64,000 bases of DNA from JAJTFW01 sp903922455 (lineage in GTDB: Bacteria > Bacteroidota > Bacteroidia > AKYH767-A > OLB10). The position numbers and the translations under genes are program-made. Location: positions 1-64,000 of the forward strand of contig CALQEU020000013.1 in the NCBI GenBank assembly GCA_943329665.2, in the 5' to 3' direction. Each line of letters opens with the position of its first letter. The stretch's first letter is position 1. The notes under the pieces were generated by a model. The model was given only the letters and a program-made list of their open reading frames with translations, searched no databases and was not told where the DNA came from. Below are positions 43,826-52,110 of this stretch, piece after piece.

Positions 43826-44740
43826 TCAATCAATTTTAAATACTTCACCTTCAATTGCCAACTCCGTATTTTCAAAAACGGTTTTTGCTTCATCGAGGAG
43901 TGGTATAATGTCTTTGTAACGGGCTGAGAAATGTCCGATAACGAGTTTGCCTGCATTCGCTTCTTTTGCAACCAATGCTGCTTCTTTCGCGGTGGAATGA
44001 AAGGTGGCTACTGCTCGCTCTTGCATCTCGTGAAGGAACGTGGCTTCGTGGTAAAGTAAATCAACTCCTTTTATGTCTTCGGCTAACTCGGGATTGTATA
44101 AGGTGTCGGAACAAAATGCATACGACCGACTGGGTTGTGCATCTTCGGTTAATTCTAGATTAGAAATTACATTACCTTCTGAATCAACAAAGTTGTCGCC
44201 CGATTTGATGCGTGTGTATTGGGTAAATGGAATATTGTGCTCTTGAAGTTTATCTACTTTTAATCGACGTGGACGTGGTTTTTCTCCGAAAACAAATCCA
44301 GTGCAGGGAATGCGGTGATTTAATACGATTGAACGCACATAAATTTCATCATCTTCAAAGAGTATTTCTGGAGCATAATGTCGGATGTGATGAAAGATGA
44401 GATTGTATCTTAAAACCGTTTGCGACGCTCTCAGATGCATTTCAATGATATCCATCAAATCTTGCTGACCAAATAAATGAAGATCCGTTGAGCGACCTTG
44501 TAAATGATAAGTTGATAATAAACCAATCAACCCTAAATAATGATCGCCGTGTAAATGACTAATGAAAATATGACTGATGCGATGGTAACGGATCTTGTAC
44601 TTCAGCATTTGCATCTGTGTACCTTCCCCACAATCGATTAAAAAATGTCGATCACGAAAGACAAGAAGTTGGGAAGTAGGGTGACGATCGTAAATGGGAG
44701 TAGCAGAACTGCTCCCGAGTATGGTGAGTTCAAACCCCAT
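43826..44740 (-). CDS. rnz: Ribonuclease Z
   Basis: RNase Z trims the 3' trailer of tRNA precursors. This matters here because tRNA-Arg in this window lacks an encoded CCA. The 304-residue protein is the short, bacterial type. The metallo-beta-lactamase site HLHGDH lies at residues 62-67 after LTILGSSSATP and FLIDCGEGTQMQML. Further ligands are in YAFCSDTLYNPEL, LLYHEATFL and LVIGHFSARY. The lack of encoded CCA is consistent with RNase Z processing. It is co-directional with, and 2 bases from, the T9SS gene upstream. Confidence 0.95.
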   Translation of the reverse strand: MGFELTILGSSSATPIYDRHPTSQLLVFRDRHFLIDCGEGTQMQMLKYKIRYHRISHIFISHLHGDHYLGLIGLLSTYHLQGRSTDLHLFGQQDLMDIIEMHLRASQTVLRYNLIFHHIRHYAPEILFEDDEIYVRSIVLNHRIPCTGFVFGEKPRPRRLKVDKLQEHNIPFTQYTRIKSGDNFVDSEGNVISNLELTEDAQPSRSYAFCSDTLYNPELAEDIKGVDLLYHEATFLHEMQERAVATFHSTAKEAALVAKEANAGKLVIGHFSARYKDIIPLLDEAKTVFENTELAIEGEVFKID

Positions 44741-44742
44741 TC

Positions 44743-45498
44743 TTACTTTCGGGAAATAACGAGACGCTTGGTTAAGGTTTCACTATTGAAAGTCATGGAA
44801 TACATATACACACCAGGAGCTAAATCACGGGTGTCAAAACGAAGTTCGTTTTCCCCTTGATCAGGAGTTAATAAACTTCTGTACACTTCTTTTCCGATGA
44901 GATTGAATAAGCGAAAATTGACTTCACCACGACTAGGAACTACATAACGAATGTCGGTAAACTCAGCACATGGATTTGGGGAATTTTGATTCATGAAAAA
45001 TCCTAATCCAGTACTTTCGTTAATGGATGAAACAGCACCTGTAACATCAATGAAATAGTAACTTAGTGTATCCACTTGAGTAGTTGGCTGGCCAAATACA
45101 GTACCAATGGAAGTAACGACTGCAGTTATTGTATAGTTTCCAGCAACCGTAGGTGTTCCGCTAATGTCAGCGCAACCATTGCTATTTCCCGGAAATAAAC
45201 AGTTGGAAGGATTACATGCGTACGTTAATCCTGGTGGCAATCCTGTCAATGAATTAAGTTCAACAGATACTACAGGAACATTAATAATTACACCCGGAAA
45301 TAATTCAACAGGTGTTGTGGCCGGAACAAAAATTTGCAGCACTTGATTATAGATTACACCAACAGTACCTGCCGATAAACCGGTTGCACTATCAGGAGTA
45401 ATTCCTGGTGTTGTATTGCTTAAATTGGGAACGCATTGCGCTTGGATTTGGAAAGCACTCAATACGATAAAGATGATCAGGAGTAAGGATTTCTTCAT
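44743..45498 (-). CDS. Secreted protein with T9SS type A sorting domain
   Basis: A 251-residue secreted protein. The signal peptide covers 1-20 (FQIQAQ). The middle part has Ig-like putative binding text (TPGITPDSATGLSAGTVG, LPPGLTYACNPSNC) with four Cys in a short span. The last about 80 residues form a type A sorting domain: NSPNPCAEFTDIRYVVPS, VNFRLFNLIGKEVYRS, GENELRFDTRDLAPGVYMYSM, then TLTKRLVISRK. Such tails send the protein through the type IX secretion system to the cell surface. Function of the mature part is unknown. Confidence 0.9.
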   Translation of the reverse strand: MKKSLLLIIFIVLSAFQIQAQCVPNLSNTTPGITPDSATGLSAGTVGVIYNQVLQIFVPATTPVELFPGVIINVPVVSVELNSLTGLPPGLTYACNPSNCLFPGNSNGCADISGTPTVAGNYTITAVVTSIGTVFGQPTTQVDTLSYYFIDVTGAVSSINESTGLGFFMNQNSPNPCAEFTDIRYVVPSRGEVNFRLFNLIGKEVYRSLLTPDQGENELRFDTRDLAPGVYMYSMTFNSETLTKRLVISRK

Positions 45499-45529
45499 AA
45501 ACTAGATTTTAAGATATAAAGATACTAAA

Positions 45530-45922
45530 TCATTCTTTGATATCCCTTTCAATTTTATCTTCTATTTTTCTTTCGCCTTCAGTTTCATTGATAAAATCGA
45601 TCGCATCATTCACCGTAAGGGCTAAATTTAACACTTTATCGAGTTGTGAAATCTGAACCAATTTCATAACGGTATCACTTAATCCAGTAATAACAAAAAA
45701 TCCGCTCGAGTTACGGCAAAGACGGTTTCCTACCAAAATAGCACTTAAACCCGACGAATCGCAATAAAGGGATTCTTCCAAATCGAGAATAATATTGTTA
45801 AAGCCTTGTGTGTTTAGCAAGAGCAACTCTGACTTCAGCTCAGCTGCTATCAACGTGTTTAGCTTTTGCTCGTGGAGTTTAATGACCACGTATTTTTCGG
45901 TTTTATCTAGGCTAAAGTGCAT
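45530..45922 (-). CDS. STAS-domain anti-sigma factor antagonist-like protein
   Basis: A 130-residue single STAS domain, related to SpoIIAA/RsbV. The strand-helix pattern is seen in YVVIKLHEQKLNTLIAAELKSEL and the phosphorylation-site loop LEESLYCDSSGLSAILVGN with Ser. The tail is acidic and charged. These proteins answer partner-switching kinases; no kinase or sigma factor is adjacent, so the partner is unknown. Start is ATG 45922 (MHFSLDKTEK). The longer frame to 46060 would overlap pyrB and is not supported. It follows pyrB after 79 bases. Confidence 0.88.
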   Translation of the reverse strand: MHFSLDKTEKYVVIKLHEQKLNTLIAAELKSELLLLNTQGFNNIILDLEESLYCDSSGLSAILVGNRLCRNSSGFFVITGLSDTVMKLVQISQLDKVLNLALTVNDAIDFINETEGERKIEDKIERDIKE

Positions 45923-46001
45923 ACAGGTATTTTTTTCAAATTTAACCCTTGTAAAATTAAGATGCAAGTCTTTACGGAATCCTTTGTTAACGTTTGATTG
46001 T

Positions 46002-46934
46002 TCAAATCCCTCGCATCTGAGCCAAGAGGAAAAGCACTGCCATTCGAATGGCAACTCCATTTTCGACCTGATTCAAAATGATGCTGTGTTCACTATCAGC
46101 AATGTCGCTGGTGATTTCTACTCCCCGATTGATAGGCCCAGGATGCATGATTACCAACTGCTTACCTATCCCATCTAAAATGCGCTTATTCAACCCATAC
46201 AACATGGAATATTCTCTTAAGGAGGGGAAGTAGCGAATATCTTGTCGTTCCAATTGGATCCGCAGCATGTTAGCAACATCGCACCAAGCCAACGCTTTTT
46301 TAAGATCGTGCTCCACTTTTACTCCTAAAGAACTTATGTATTTTGGAATTAAAGTGACAGGTCCGCAAACCATCACTTCGGCACCTAATTTTTGGAGACA
46401 AAGAATATTACTCAGAGCTACGCGTGAATGAAGAATGTCACCCACAATTACCACTTTCTGCCCTTCTACTCGACCCAATTTTTCACGAATGGAGAACGCA
46501 TCCAGCAAAGCTTGTGTGGGATGTTCGTGGGTGCCGTCGCCTGCATTAATGACATTGGCCTTGATGTGTCGAGCCAAGAAAATCGCCGCTCCTGGTTTTG
46601 GATGACGCATCACCACCATATCCACTTTCATGGCTAAAATATTATTGACGGTATCGACTAATGTTTCTCCCTTACTGACCGATGATCCAGAAGCAGAGAA
46701 GTTGACCACATCAGCACTCAACCGCTTTTCGGCTAACTCAAAACTAAGTTTTGTACGAGTGGAGTTTTCAAAAAAGATATTGGCAATAGTGATATCACGT
46801 AATGAAGGAACTTTCTTGATGGGACGATTAATGACATCTTTAAAATTATCGGCAGTTCTGAAAATAAGTTCTATATCCTCCTTGGTGAGGTCCTTTATTC
46901 CTAGTAGGTGTTGAACGCTTAACTGCTCGATCAT
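46002..46934 (-). CDS. pyrB: Aspartate carbamoyltransferase catalytic subunit
   Basis: PyrB condenses carbamoyl phosphate with aspartate, the first committed step of pyrimidine synthesis. The 310-residue length is usual. Carbamoyl phosphate site ENSTRTKLSFE (56-66), VVMRHPKPG, the loop GDGTHEHPTQALLD and the aspartate-side HPGPINRGVE are all complete. No regulatory pyrI is adjacent. It starts 4 bases after pyrR, a typical pyrRB operon. A 4-base gap suggests translational coupling. Confidence 0.97.
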   Translation of the reverse strand: MIEQLSVQHLLGIKDLTKEDIELIFRTADNFKDVINRPIKKVPSLRDITIANIFFENSTRTKLSFELAEKRLSADVVNFSASGSSVSKGETLVDTVNNILAMKVDMVVMRHPKPGAAIFLARHIKANVINAGDGTHEHPTQALLDAFSIREKLGRVEGQKVVIVGDILHSRVALSNILCLQKLGAEVMVCGPVTLIPKYISSLGVKVEHDLKKALAWCDVANMLRIQLERQDIRYFPSLREYSMLYGLNKRILDGIGKQLVIMHPGPINRGVEITSDIADSEHSIILNQVENGVAIRMAVLFLLAQMRGI

Positions 46935-46938
46935 GGAA

Positions 46939-47484
46939 TTATTCTTCTGAGATTAACCAAACACCTTCTTCTTCAATTTCGGGATTCAAATTCACTTTTA
47001 CTTTTTCGGAAGAGATGGTATCTATGGATTTGCCTATGTAATCAGGTTCAATGGGTAGTTGTCGACTAAATTTTCGGTTGATGAGCACCAACAACTCTAC
47101 GCGTGCGGGTCGACCAAATGCTAAGAGGGCATCTAACCCTGCACGTATAGTTCTTCCAGTGAAGAGCACATCATCAATTAAGACCACGTGTTTCCCTTCC
47201 ACAATGAAGTCCATTTTGTTAGCACTTGGGACGATTAGTTCACGACGGCGAAAATCGTCGCGGAAAAAGCTTACATCCAGTTCACCGTATTTAATTTGGG
47301 TATTGGGTTGGATGTGTTGAATTCGCTCAAAGATCAATTTAGAAAGGATAATGCCTCGAGGTTGGAGTCCGATGATGACCGTTTCGGCAAACTGATCGTG
47401 GTTTTCAATAAGCTGATAGCAAAGACGATCGATAGTAATAGCCAGTAACTCTTTATTGAAAATGAGTTTGCTATTAGTTGGCAT
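46939..47484 (-). CDS. pyrR: PyrR bifunctional regulator / uracil phosphoribosyltransferase
   Basis: PyrR senses uridine nucleotides and, in many bacteria, controls pyr mRNAs by attenuation; it also has weak uracil phosphoribosyltransferase activity. The 181-residue protein has the PRPP loop VVLIDDVLFTGRTIRAGLDAL near residues 99-119, GLQPRGIILSKLI near the start and RKFSRQLPIEPDYIGK. The start is ATG 47484 (MPTNSKLIF). The frame upstream to 47541 is hydrophobic and overlaps the rpsA terminator. I cannot see a convincing PyrR-binding anti-antiterminator in the leader. Confidence 0.93.
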   Translation of the reverse strand: MPTNSKLIFNKELLAITIDRLCYQLIENHDQFAETVIIGLQPRGIILSKLIFERIQHIQPNTQIKYGELDVSFFRDDFRRRELIVPSANKMDFIVEGKHVVLIDDVLFTGRTIRAGLDALLAFGRPARVELLVLINRKFSRQLPIEPDYIGKSIDTISSEKVKVNLNPEIEEEGVWLISEE

Positions 47485-47529
47485 GGGCTCAAAATTAATA
47501 AAAAACAAAAAGCAAAAACAGTTAACATG

Positions 47530-47559
47530 CAAAAAGGCCACCTGACGGTAGCCTTTTTG
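47530..47559 (-). terminator. Terminator of rpsA
   Basis: On the minus strand AAAAAGGCTACC pairs with GGTGGCCTTTTT (one G-T pair) around loop GTCA; the T-run is part of the 3' arm. It lies between rpsA and pyrR. Attenuation of pyrR from this hairpin is possible but not shown. Confidence 0.85.
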
Positions 47560-47579
47560 TAATTTATAGAACGAAGATC

Positions 47580-49424
47580 TTAGTTCTCGTCTTTCTTTTC
47601 AGAACCTTCCAATGAAGTTTTAAGAGCAGCTAAAGATGCGATATCTCCAAGAGTAGATTTCTCCTGATTATCCTTAATCTTCTTCACAGCTTTTGCTGTT
47701 GTACCTGCTTCTTTTTCACGCTCACCTGACTCTGCTTTTTTCACTTCTTGTGCTTTTTCGTCGAAGATACGAGTATGAGATACTACGATTCTACGATTCT
47801 CTTTGTTGAATTCAATTACTTTGAAATCTAACGTCTCGTGCTCTTTCGCAACCGTACCATCTTCTTTCGTTAACTGACGGTAAGGAGCGAATGCTTCCAC
47901 ACCATAAGTAGTGAAGATCACCGCAGCACCTTTATCCGTTACTTTTCCAATCACACCACTGTGAAGACTATTCATGGAGAACAAACCTTCGTAAGTATCC
48001 CAAGGGTTATCTTCTAATTGCTTATGACCAAGACTTAGACGACGATTTTCAACATCAACTTCTAAAACGATTACTTCTAACTCTTCACCAATTTTAGTGA
48101 ATTCAGCAGGATGCTTAATTTTCTTGTTCCAGCTTAAATCACTGATGTGAATCAATCCATCAACCCCTTCTTCTAACTCAACAAACACTCCGAAATTAGT
48201 GAAGTTACGCACCTTCGCCTTGTGTTTAGAAGACACAGGATATTTAGTTAAAATTTCACCCCAAGGATCAGGAGTAAGTTGCTTCAATCCTAATGACATT
48301 TTATGTTCATCGCGATCGATACTTAAAACTACCGTCTCCACTTCATCACCCACTTTCAAGAAATCTTGAGGGCTACGTAAGTGTTGAGACCATGACATTT
48401 CAGAAACGTGAATCAATCCTTCTACTCCAGGAATGATTTCAACGAATGCACCGTAGTCTGTTAATACAACTACTTTACCTTTCACTTTATCATTCGCATT
48501 TAAGTTCTGATCCAATGACTCCCATGGTTGAGCAGTCAATTGTTTTAAACCAAGAGCAATTCTTTTCTTCTCTTCATCGAAGTCAAGAATTACCACATTG
48601 ATACGATCATCTAATTTCAACACCTCTTCTGGATGGTTGATACGTCCCCAGCTAATATCCGTAATATGCAATAAGCCATCAACACCACCTAAGTCCATGA
48701 AGACACCATAAGACGTAATGTTCTTAACGGTTCCTTCAAGTACCTGGCCTTTCTCCAGCTTACTCATGATTTCTACTTTTTGCTTCTCCAATTCGTTTTC
48801 GATCAACACCTTGTGCGATACAACAACGTTCTTGAACTCTTGATTGATTTTCACAATCTTAAATTCCATCGTTTTTCCAACGTAAACATCGTAATCACGA
48901 ATCGGCTTCACATCAATTTGTGAACCTGGTAAGAAAGCTTCAATTCCGAATACATCCACGATCAATCCGCCTTTGGTGCGGCATTTAACGAAACCTGTTA
49001 CGATTTCATCTTTCTCGAGAGATCCATTCACACGATCCCATGACTTCATGGCGCGTGCTTTTTTATGAGATAGAATCAGCTGACCGTTTTTGTCTTCTGC
49101 TGTCTCTACATAAACTTCAACCGTATCCCCAATTTTTAAATCGGGCATGTGGCGGAATTCAGTTAATGGTACTAAACCATCACTTTTGTAACCGATATTG
49201 ATTACTGCTTCCTTGCTCGTAAGACCAATGATTGATCCTGAAACAATTTCACGTTCTAATACCGCATTAAGCGTTGTGTCATACAAAGCTTCAAGCTTTA
49301 AGCGCTCATCTGTTTTGTATGAGTCGAAAGCTTTACCTGAATTGTCCCAATCGAAATCGTTAGGATCAGGCGTTGCAAAGTTTACTTTAGAGCTATGCTC
49401 CGATGTATTTGTAGTTGTTGCCAT
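47580..49424 (-). CDS. rpsA: 30S ribosomal protein S1
   Basis: S1 helps the 30S subunit bind and unfold mRNA. The 614-residue protein has consecutive S1 (OB-fold) domains; the later ones are easily read from the repeated VDGLLHITDISWGRINHPEE, VEGLIHVSEMSWSQ, VDGLIHISDLSWNKKIKHP. The C-terminus is Lys/Glu-rich (KKAESGEREKEAG), as in Bacteroidota. The gene has a good promoter (49468-49498) and a leader hairpin, and ends in a terminator, so it is a single-gene unit. The start is ATG 49424. Confidence 0.96.
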   Translation of the reverse strand: MATTTNTSEHSSKVNFATPDPNDFDWDNSGKAFDSYKTDERLKLEALYDTTLNAVLEREIVSGSIIGLTSKEAVINIGYKSDGLVPLTEFRHMPDLKIGDTVEVYVETAEDKNGQLILSHKKARAMKSWDRVNGSLEKDEIVTGFVKCRTKGGLIVDVFGIEAFLPGSQIDVKPIRDYDVYVGKTMEFKIVKINQEFKNVVVSHKVLIENELEKQKVEIMSKLEKGQVLEGTVKNITSYGVFMDLGGVDGLLHITDISWGRINHPEEVLKLDDRINVVILDFDEEKKRIALGLKQLTAQPWESLDQNLNANDKVKGKVVVLTDYGAFVEIIPGVEGLIHVSEMSWSQHLRSPQDFLKVGDEVETVVLSIDRDEHKMSLGLKQLTPDPWGEILTKYPVSSKHKAKVRNFTNFGVFVELEEGVDGLIHISDLSWNKKIKHPAEFTKIGEELEVIVLEVDVENRRLSLGHKQLEDNPWDTYEGLFSMNSLHSGVIGKVTDKGAAVIFTTYGVEAFAPYRQLTKEDGTVAKEHETLDFKVIEFNKENRRIVVSHTRIFDEKAQEVKKAESGEREKEAGTTAKAVKKIKDNQEKSTLGDIASLAALKTSLEGSEKKDEN

Positions 49425-49436
49425 CTATACAATAGT

Positions 49437-49462
49437 CTTCCAGCAGGAATGGCCTGCGGAAG
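49437..49462 (-). promoter_or_regulatory. rpsA leader hairpin
   Basis: CTTCC (49437-49441) pairs with GGAAG (49458-49462), and CAGG (49444-49447) with CCTG (49453-49456), forming a bulged hairpin just upstream of the rpsA ATG. In E. coli S1 represses its own translation through leader structure; a similar role here is only a hypothesis. Confidence 0.35.
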
Positions 49463-49467
49463 GGTTG

Positions 49468-49498
49468 CAAAGTTAAGTAAACTTCTTAAATGTGCAAA
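49468..49498 (-). promoter_or_regulatory. Promoter of rpsA
   Basis: On the minus strand TTTG (49495-49498) and TAACTTTG (49468-49475) are 19 bases apart, the optimal Bacteroidota -33/-7 layout. Transcription should begin near 49461, so the leader hairpin at 49437-49462 is at the very 5' end of the message. Confidence 0.7.
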
Positions 49499-49792
49499 TA
49501 AATAAATGAATTGATATTCAATATAATAAGGTAAATGAAACGAGAAAAAGGAAGCGATTTAAAGCCGTTAATTCTTAAAAAGGATTCAAATCATGACAAA
49601 GAAAAGCCATTTTTTCAAAAAAAGCATTGGCAATGAATAAATAATATAAAATTGTATTTTAACTTTTATTCCGCCTTAAGGCGGAATCGGTTAATGGGGT
49701 AACAATAAATTGGGGCGCAATGAAATACGTCCCAACTTGAATTTTATTTATTAAAGGTTTAGTAAAATATGCCTTTAAGAACAATTAGAAAA
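49499..49792. repeat. Spacer with a perfect 20-base palindrome
   Basis: AT-rich spacer between rpsA and ispH. ATTCCGCCTTAAGGCGGAAT at 49668-49687 is a perfect 20-base palindrome, not followed by a T-run, so it resembles a small repeat more than a terminator. No gene or RNA seen elsewhere in it. Confidence 0.6.
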
Positions 49793-50686
49793 TCAATGAT
49801 TCAGTACTAAGTTTTGGTTTCGAATAGCGGTAGCTACTTCTTCCATCAACCACATAGGAGTGGATGTTGCGCCTGCAATTCCAACGGATGATTTTCCTTC
49901 AAACCAAGAAGAGTCCAATTCACTTGGATTGGAAATAAAATAACTCTCGTTGTTATGGGCTTTGCAAACAGAGTAAAGTGCTTTTCCATTCGAACTTTTT
50001 TTGCCACTCACAAAAACAATAACGTCGTGCAATTGAGAAAATCTTTTGAGTTGTGGTTCTCGATTGGATACTTGACGACAAAGAGTATCATTACTCACAA
50101 AATCTCCTTCTTCCAAAGATCCATTATGCTGAATAAATTTTTCTTGAATTAAACGTTCCATCTTTTCAAAACCCAACGTACTTTTAGTGGTTTGCGAAAA
50201 GAAATGGACGGGGAGTTTAAAATCGATTTTATCTAAATCTTCCTCTGAAAAAACAACAATGGCTTTTCCTTCAGTTTGTCCTACTAGTCCGTTTACTTCG
50301 GCATGTCCGGGTTGACCATAAATCACAATTTGCCCACCATTTTCTACAATACCTTCAAAGCTTGTTTTAACACGGTACTGCAATTTCAAAACTACCGGAC
50401 AAGAAGCGTCAATTAATTCAATATTATTTTTAATCGCCAATTGATACGTGGAAGGCGGTTCACCATGCGCACGAATCAATACTTTGCAATCCTTAAGCGC
50501 AGCTAACCGTTCATGGTCGATGATTTCAAGTCCTTTCGCTATTAAACGATCCACTTCTTCCCCATTATGCACAATGTCGCCTAGGCAATACAGTTTTCCA
50601 TGTTGATCGAGTTCGTCTTCGGCCATTTGGATGGCATACACCACTCCAAAACAAAATCCAGAATTACTATCGATAACTACGTTCAT
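49793..50686 (-). CDS. ispH: 4-hydroxy-3-methylbut-2-enyl diphosphate reductase
   Basis: IspH (LytB) is the last enzyme of the MEP pathway and makes IPP and DMAPP with an iron-sulfur cluster. The three cluster Cys are visible: SGFCFGV near residue 12, DASCPVVLK near 95, and NDTLCRQVSNRE near 200. Substrate residues are in LGDIVHNGEEV, IRAHGEPPS and GQPGHAEVNGLVGQ. The 297-residue length is usual. It is likely co-transcribed with cmk upstream (46 bases between), an arrangement also seen in other bacteria. Confidence 0.95.
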   Translation of the reverse strand: MNVVIDSNSGFCFGVVYAIQMAEDELDQHGKLYCLGDIVHNGEEVDRLIAKGLEIIDHERLAALKDCKVLIRAHGEPPSTYQLAIKNNIELIDASCPVVLKLQYRVKTSFEGIVENGGQIVIYGQPGHAEVNGLVGQTEGKAIVVFSEEDLDKIDFKLPVHFFSQTTKSTLGFEKMERLIQEKFIQHNGSLEEGDFVSNDTLCRQVSNREPQLKRFSQLHDVIVFVSGKKSSNGKALYSVCKAHNNESYFISNPSELDSSWFEGKSSVGIAGATSTPMWLMEEVATAIRNQNLVLNH

Positions 50687-50731
50687 GAGCTTCTATCTTG
50701 AAAGGTATAACGAATAATACAGGTTAATAGT

Positions 50732-51451
50732 TTAGGAAGTAGCGGAATTGAACAAAGCCAATTTTCGGACAGCTTCCATCACAAATTCTACTTGCTCTTC
50801 TTGGGTTAAATAGGTATTGTCAAGAATGATAGCATCCTCCGCTTTTCTTAGAGGAGACTCCTCGCGATGTGAATCTTCGTAATCACGTCCTACTACATTT
50901 TGAATAACGTCAACTAAAAGCACATCAATGCCTTTTGCATTGAGTTCTTTAAAGCGACGCTCCGAACGAACCATCTGATCGGCTTTCATAAAAATCTTTA
51001 AATCGGCATCTGGAAAAACGGTAGTTCCAATATCTCGTCCATCCATCACCAATCCACCTTCATTTGCCGAATCTCTTTGTAACTTTACTAAATGTTCGCG
51101 TACCGATTTAATGGCGCTCACATGGCTTACCTGCTCATTGATCTTCATGGAACGAATTTCATTCTCCACATTCCTTCCATTCAAATAAACTTCGCTGAAT
51201 CCAGATTCTGGATTAAATAGAAAAGAGATATTGATTTTACTTAAGACATCTCTAAAATCATATACATAATCATGCACCTCTTCCGGACTAGGAATAGGAA
51301 TATTGTTTTCGAGAAAATAAAGGGTGACTGCTCTGTACATTGCCCCTGAGTCAATGTAATGGATTCCTAATTTGCGGGCTAGGACCTTAGCGACCGTGCT
51401 TTTACCACAGGAAGAGAAGCCATCAATGGCAATAATTAAGCGTGAGCTCAT
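50732..51451 (-). CDS. cmk: Cytidylate kinase
   Basis: Cmk phosphorylates CMP and dCMP. The 239-residue protein has the P-loop GFSSCGKST near residues 9-17, then IHYIDSGAMYRAVTLYF, GLVMDGRDIGTTVFPDADLK and the C-terminal SPLRKAEDAIILDNTYLT. The start is ATG 51451 (MSSRLIIAIDG); the frame upstream to 51538 does not belong to the enzyme. The gene precedes ispH. Confidence 0.95.
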   Translation of the reverse strand: MSSRLIIAIDGFSSCGKSTVAKVLARKLGIHYIDSGAMYRAVTLYFLENNIPIPSPEEVHDYVYDFRDVLSKINISFLFNPESGFSEVYLNGRNVENEIRSMKINEQVSHVSAIKSVREHLVKLQRDSANEGGLVMDGRDIGTTVFPDADLKIFMKADQMVRSERRFKELNAKGIDVLLVDVIQNVVGRDYEDSHREESPLRKAEDAIILDNTYLTQEEQVEFVMEAVRKLALFNSATS

Positions 51452-51632
51452 CGAGAGCAAAGATAATGAATTCGCCTTGGATAATAAAATATTTTTACGG
51501 AAAGTAAAAGTTAAATTCATTAAACCTTTCATGTTCATTTTACATAAGTAACCCTTACAAAAGCCATAAAAGTAAAAGGGATCTCATCAGAGACCCCATT
51601 CACCCAATCAAACCATAAAACATATCTTTTTC

Positions 51633-52004
51633 TCAACGAATTAATTCAATACGTTGATGAATTATTTTTTTGTCCGTTTCAATGGTGTAATAATAGACAC
51701 CCGGCAACATTTTTCTTCCATCTAATTCAAATTGATAAGTAGCCCCTTTCTCTACTAAATCATCGAATATTTGTCCCATCAAATTTCCTTGATTGGTATA
51801 TAACTTCACTTTTACGAAGGCATCTTCTCGAGCCGAATAAAAGATGGTTGTATTTTCATTAAAAGGATTCGGATATGCTGAAGTTGAACCTTCCATAATC
51901 TGAACTGACATTTTAGGAAGGTGTGGTACGCCATCTATTTCCCCTTTCGCATGAATAGAAAAAATAAATAATCCCAATAGCATCAGGTAGCTCGCCTTCG
52001 TCAT
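51633..52004 (-). CDS. Short secreted protein, almost only a T9SS sorting domain
   Basis: A 123-residue protein with signal peptide (1-19, IHAKG) and, from about residue 40, a type A sorting domain: SAYPNPFNENTTIFYSA, VKVKLYTNQGNLMGQIF, FELDGRKMLPGVYYYTIETD, then IIHQRIELIR. Only about 20 residues (DGVPHLPKMSVQIMEG) lie between. There is no cargo domain. It may be a peptide-sized T9SS product, an adaptor, or the remnant of a larger cargo gene. Confidence 0.85.
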   Translation of the reverse strand: MTKASYLMLLGLFIFSIHAKGEIDGVPHLPKMSVQIMEGSTSAYPNPFNENTTIFYSAREDAFVKVKLYTNQGNLMGQIFDDLVEKGATYQFELDGRKMLPGVYYYTIETDKKIIHQRIELIR

Positions 52005-52110
52005 AATCTCTTTGTTAGAACTAAAATACGAAGCGAGATGGACAAATTGAATTGATTTTTGTGAATGTCAATATTCCATACACGAAAAGCCCAAATTCGA
52101 AAGTGAAGTG

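Noticed and set aside
45923..46060. N-terminal extension of the STAS protein
   Set aside because: It would overlap pyrB and adds residues unlike a STAS domain.
47485..47541. N-terminal extension of PyrR
   Set aside because: The extension is hydrophobic, overlaps the rpsA terminator and is not part of the family; ATG 47484 is the start.
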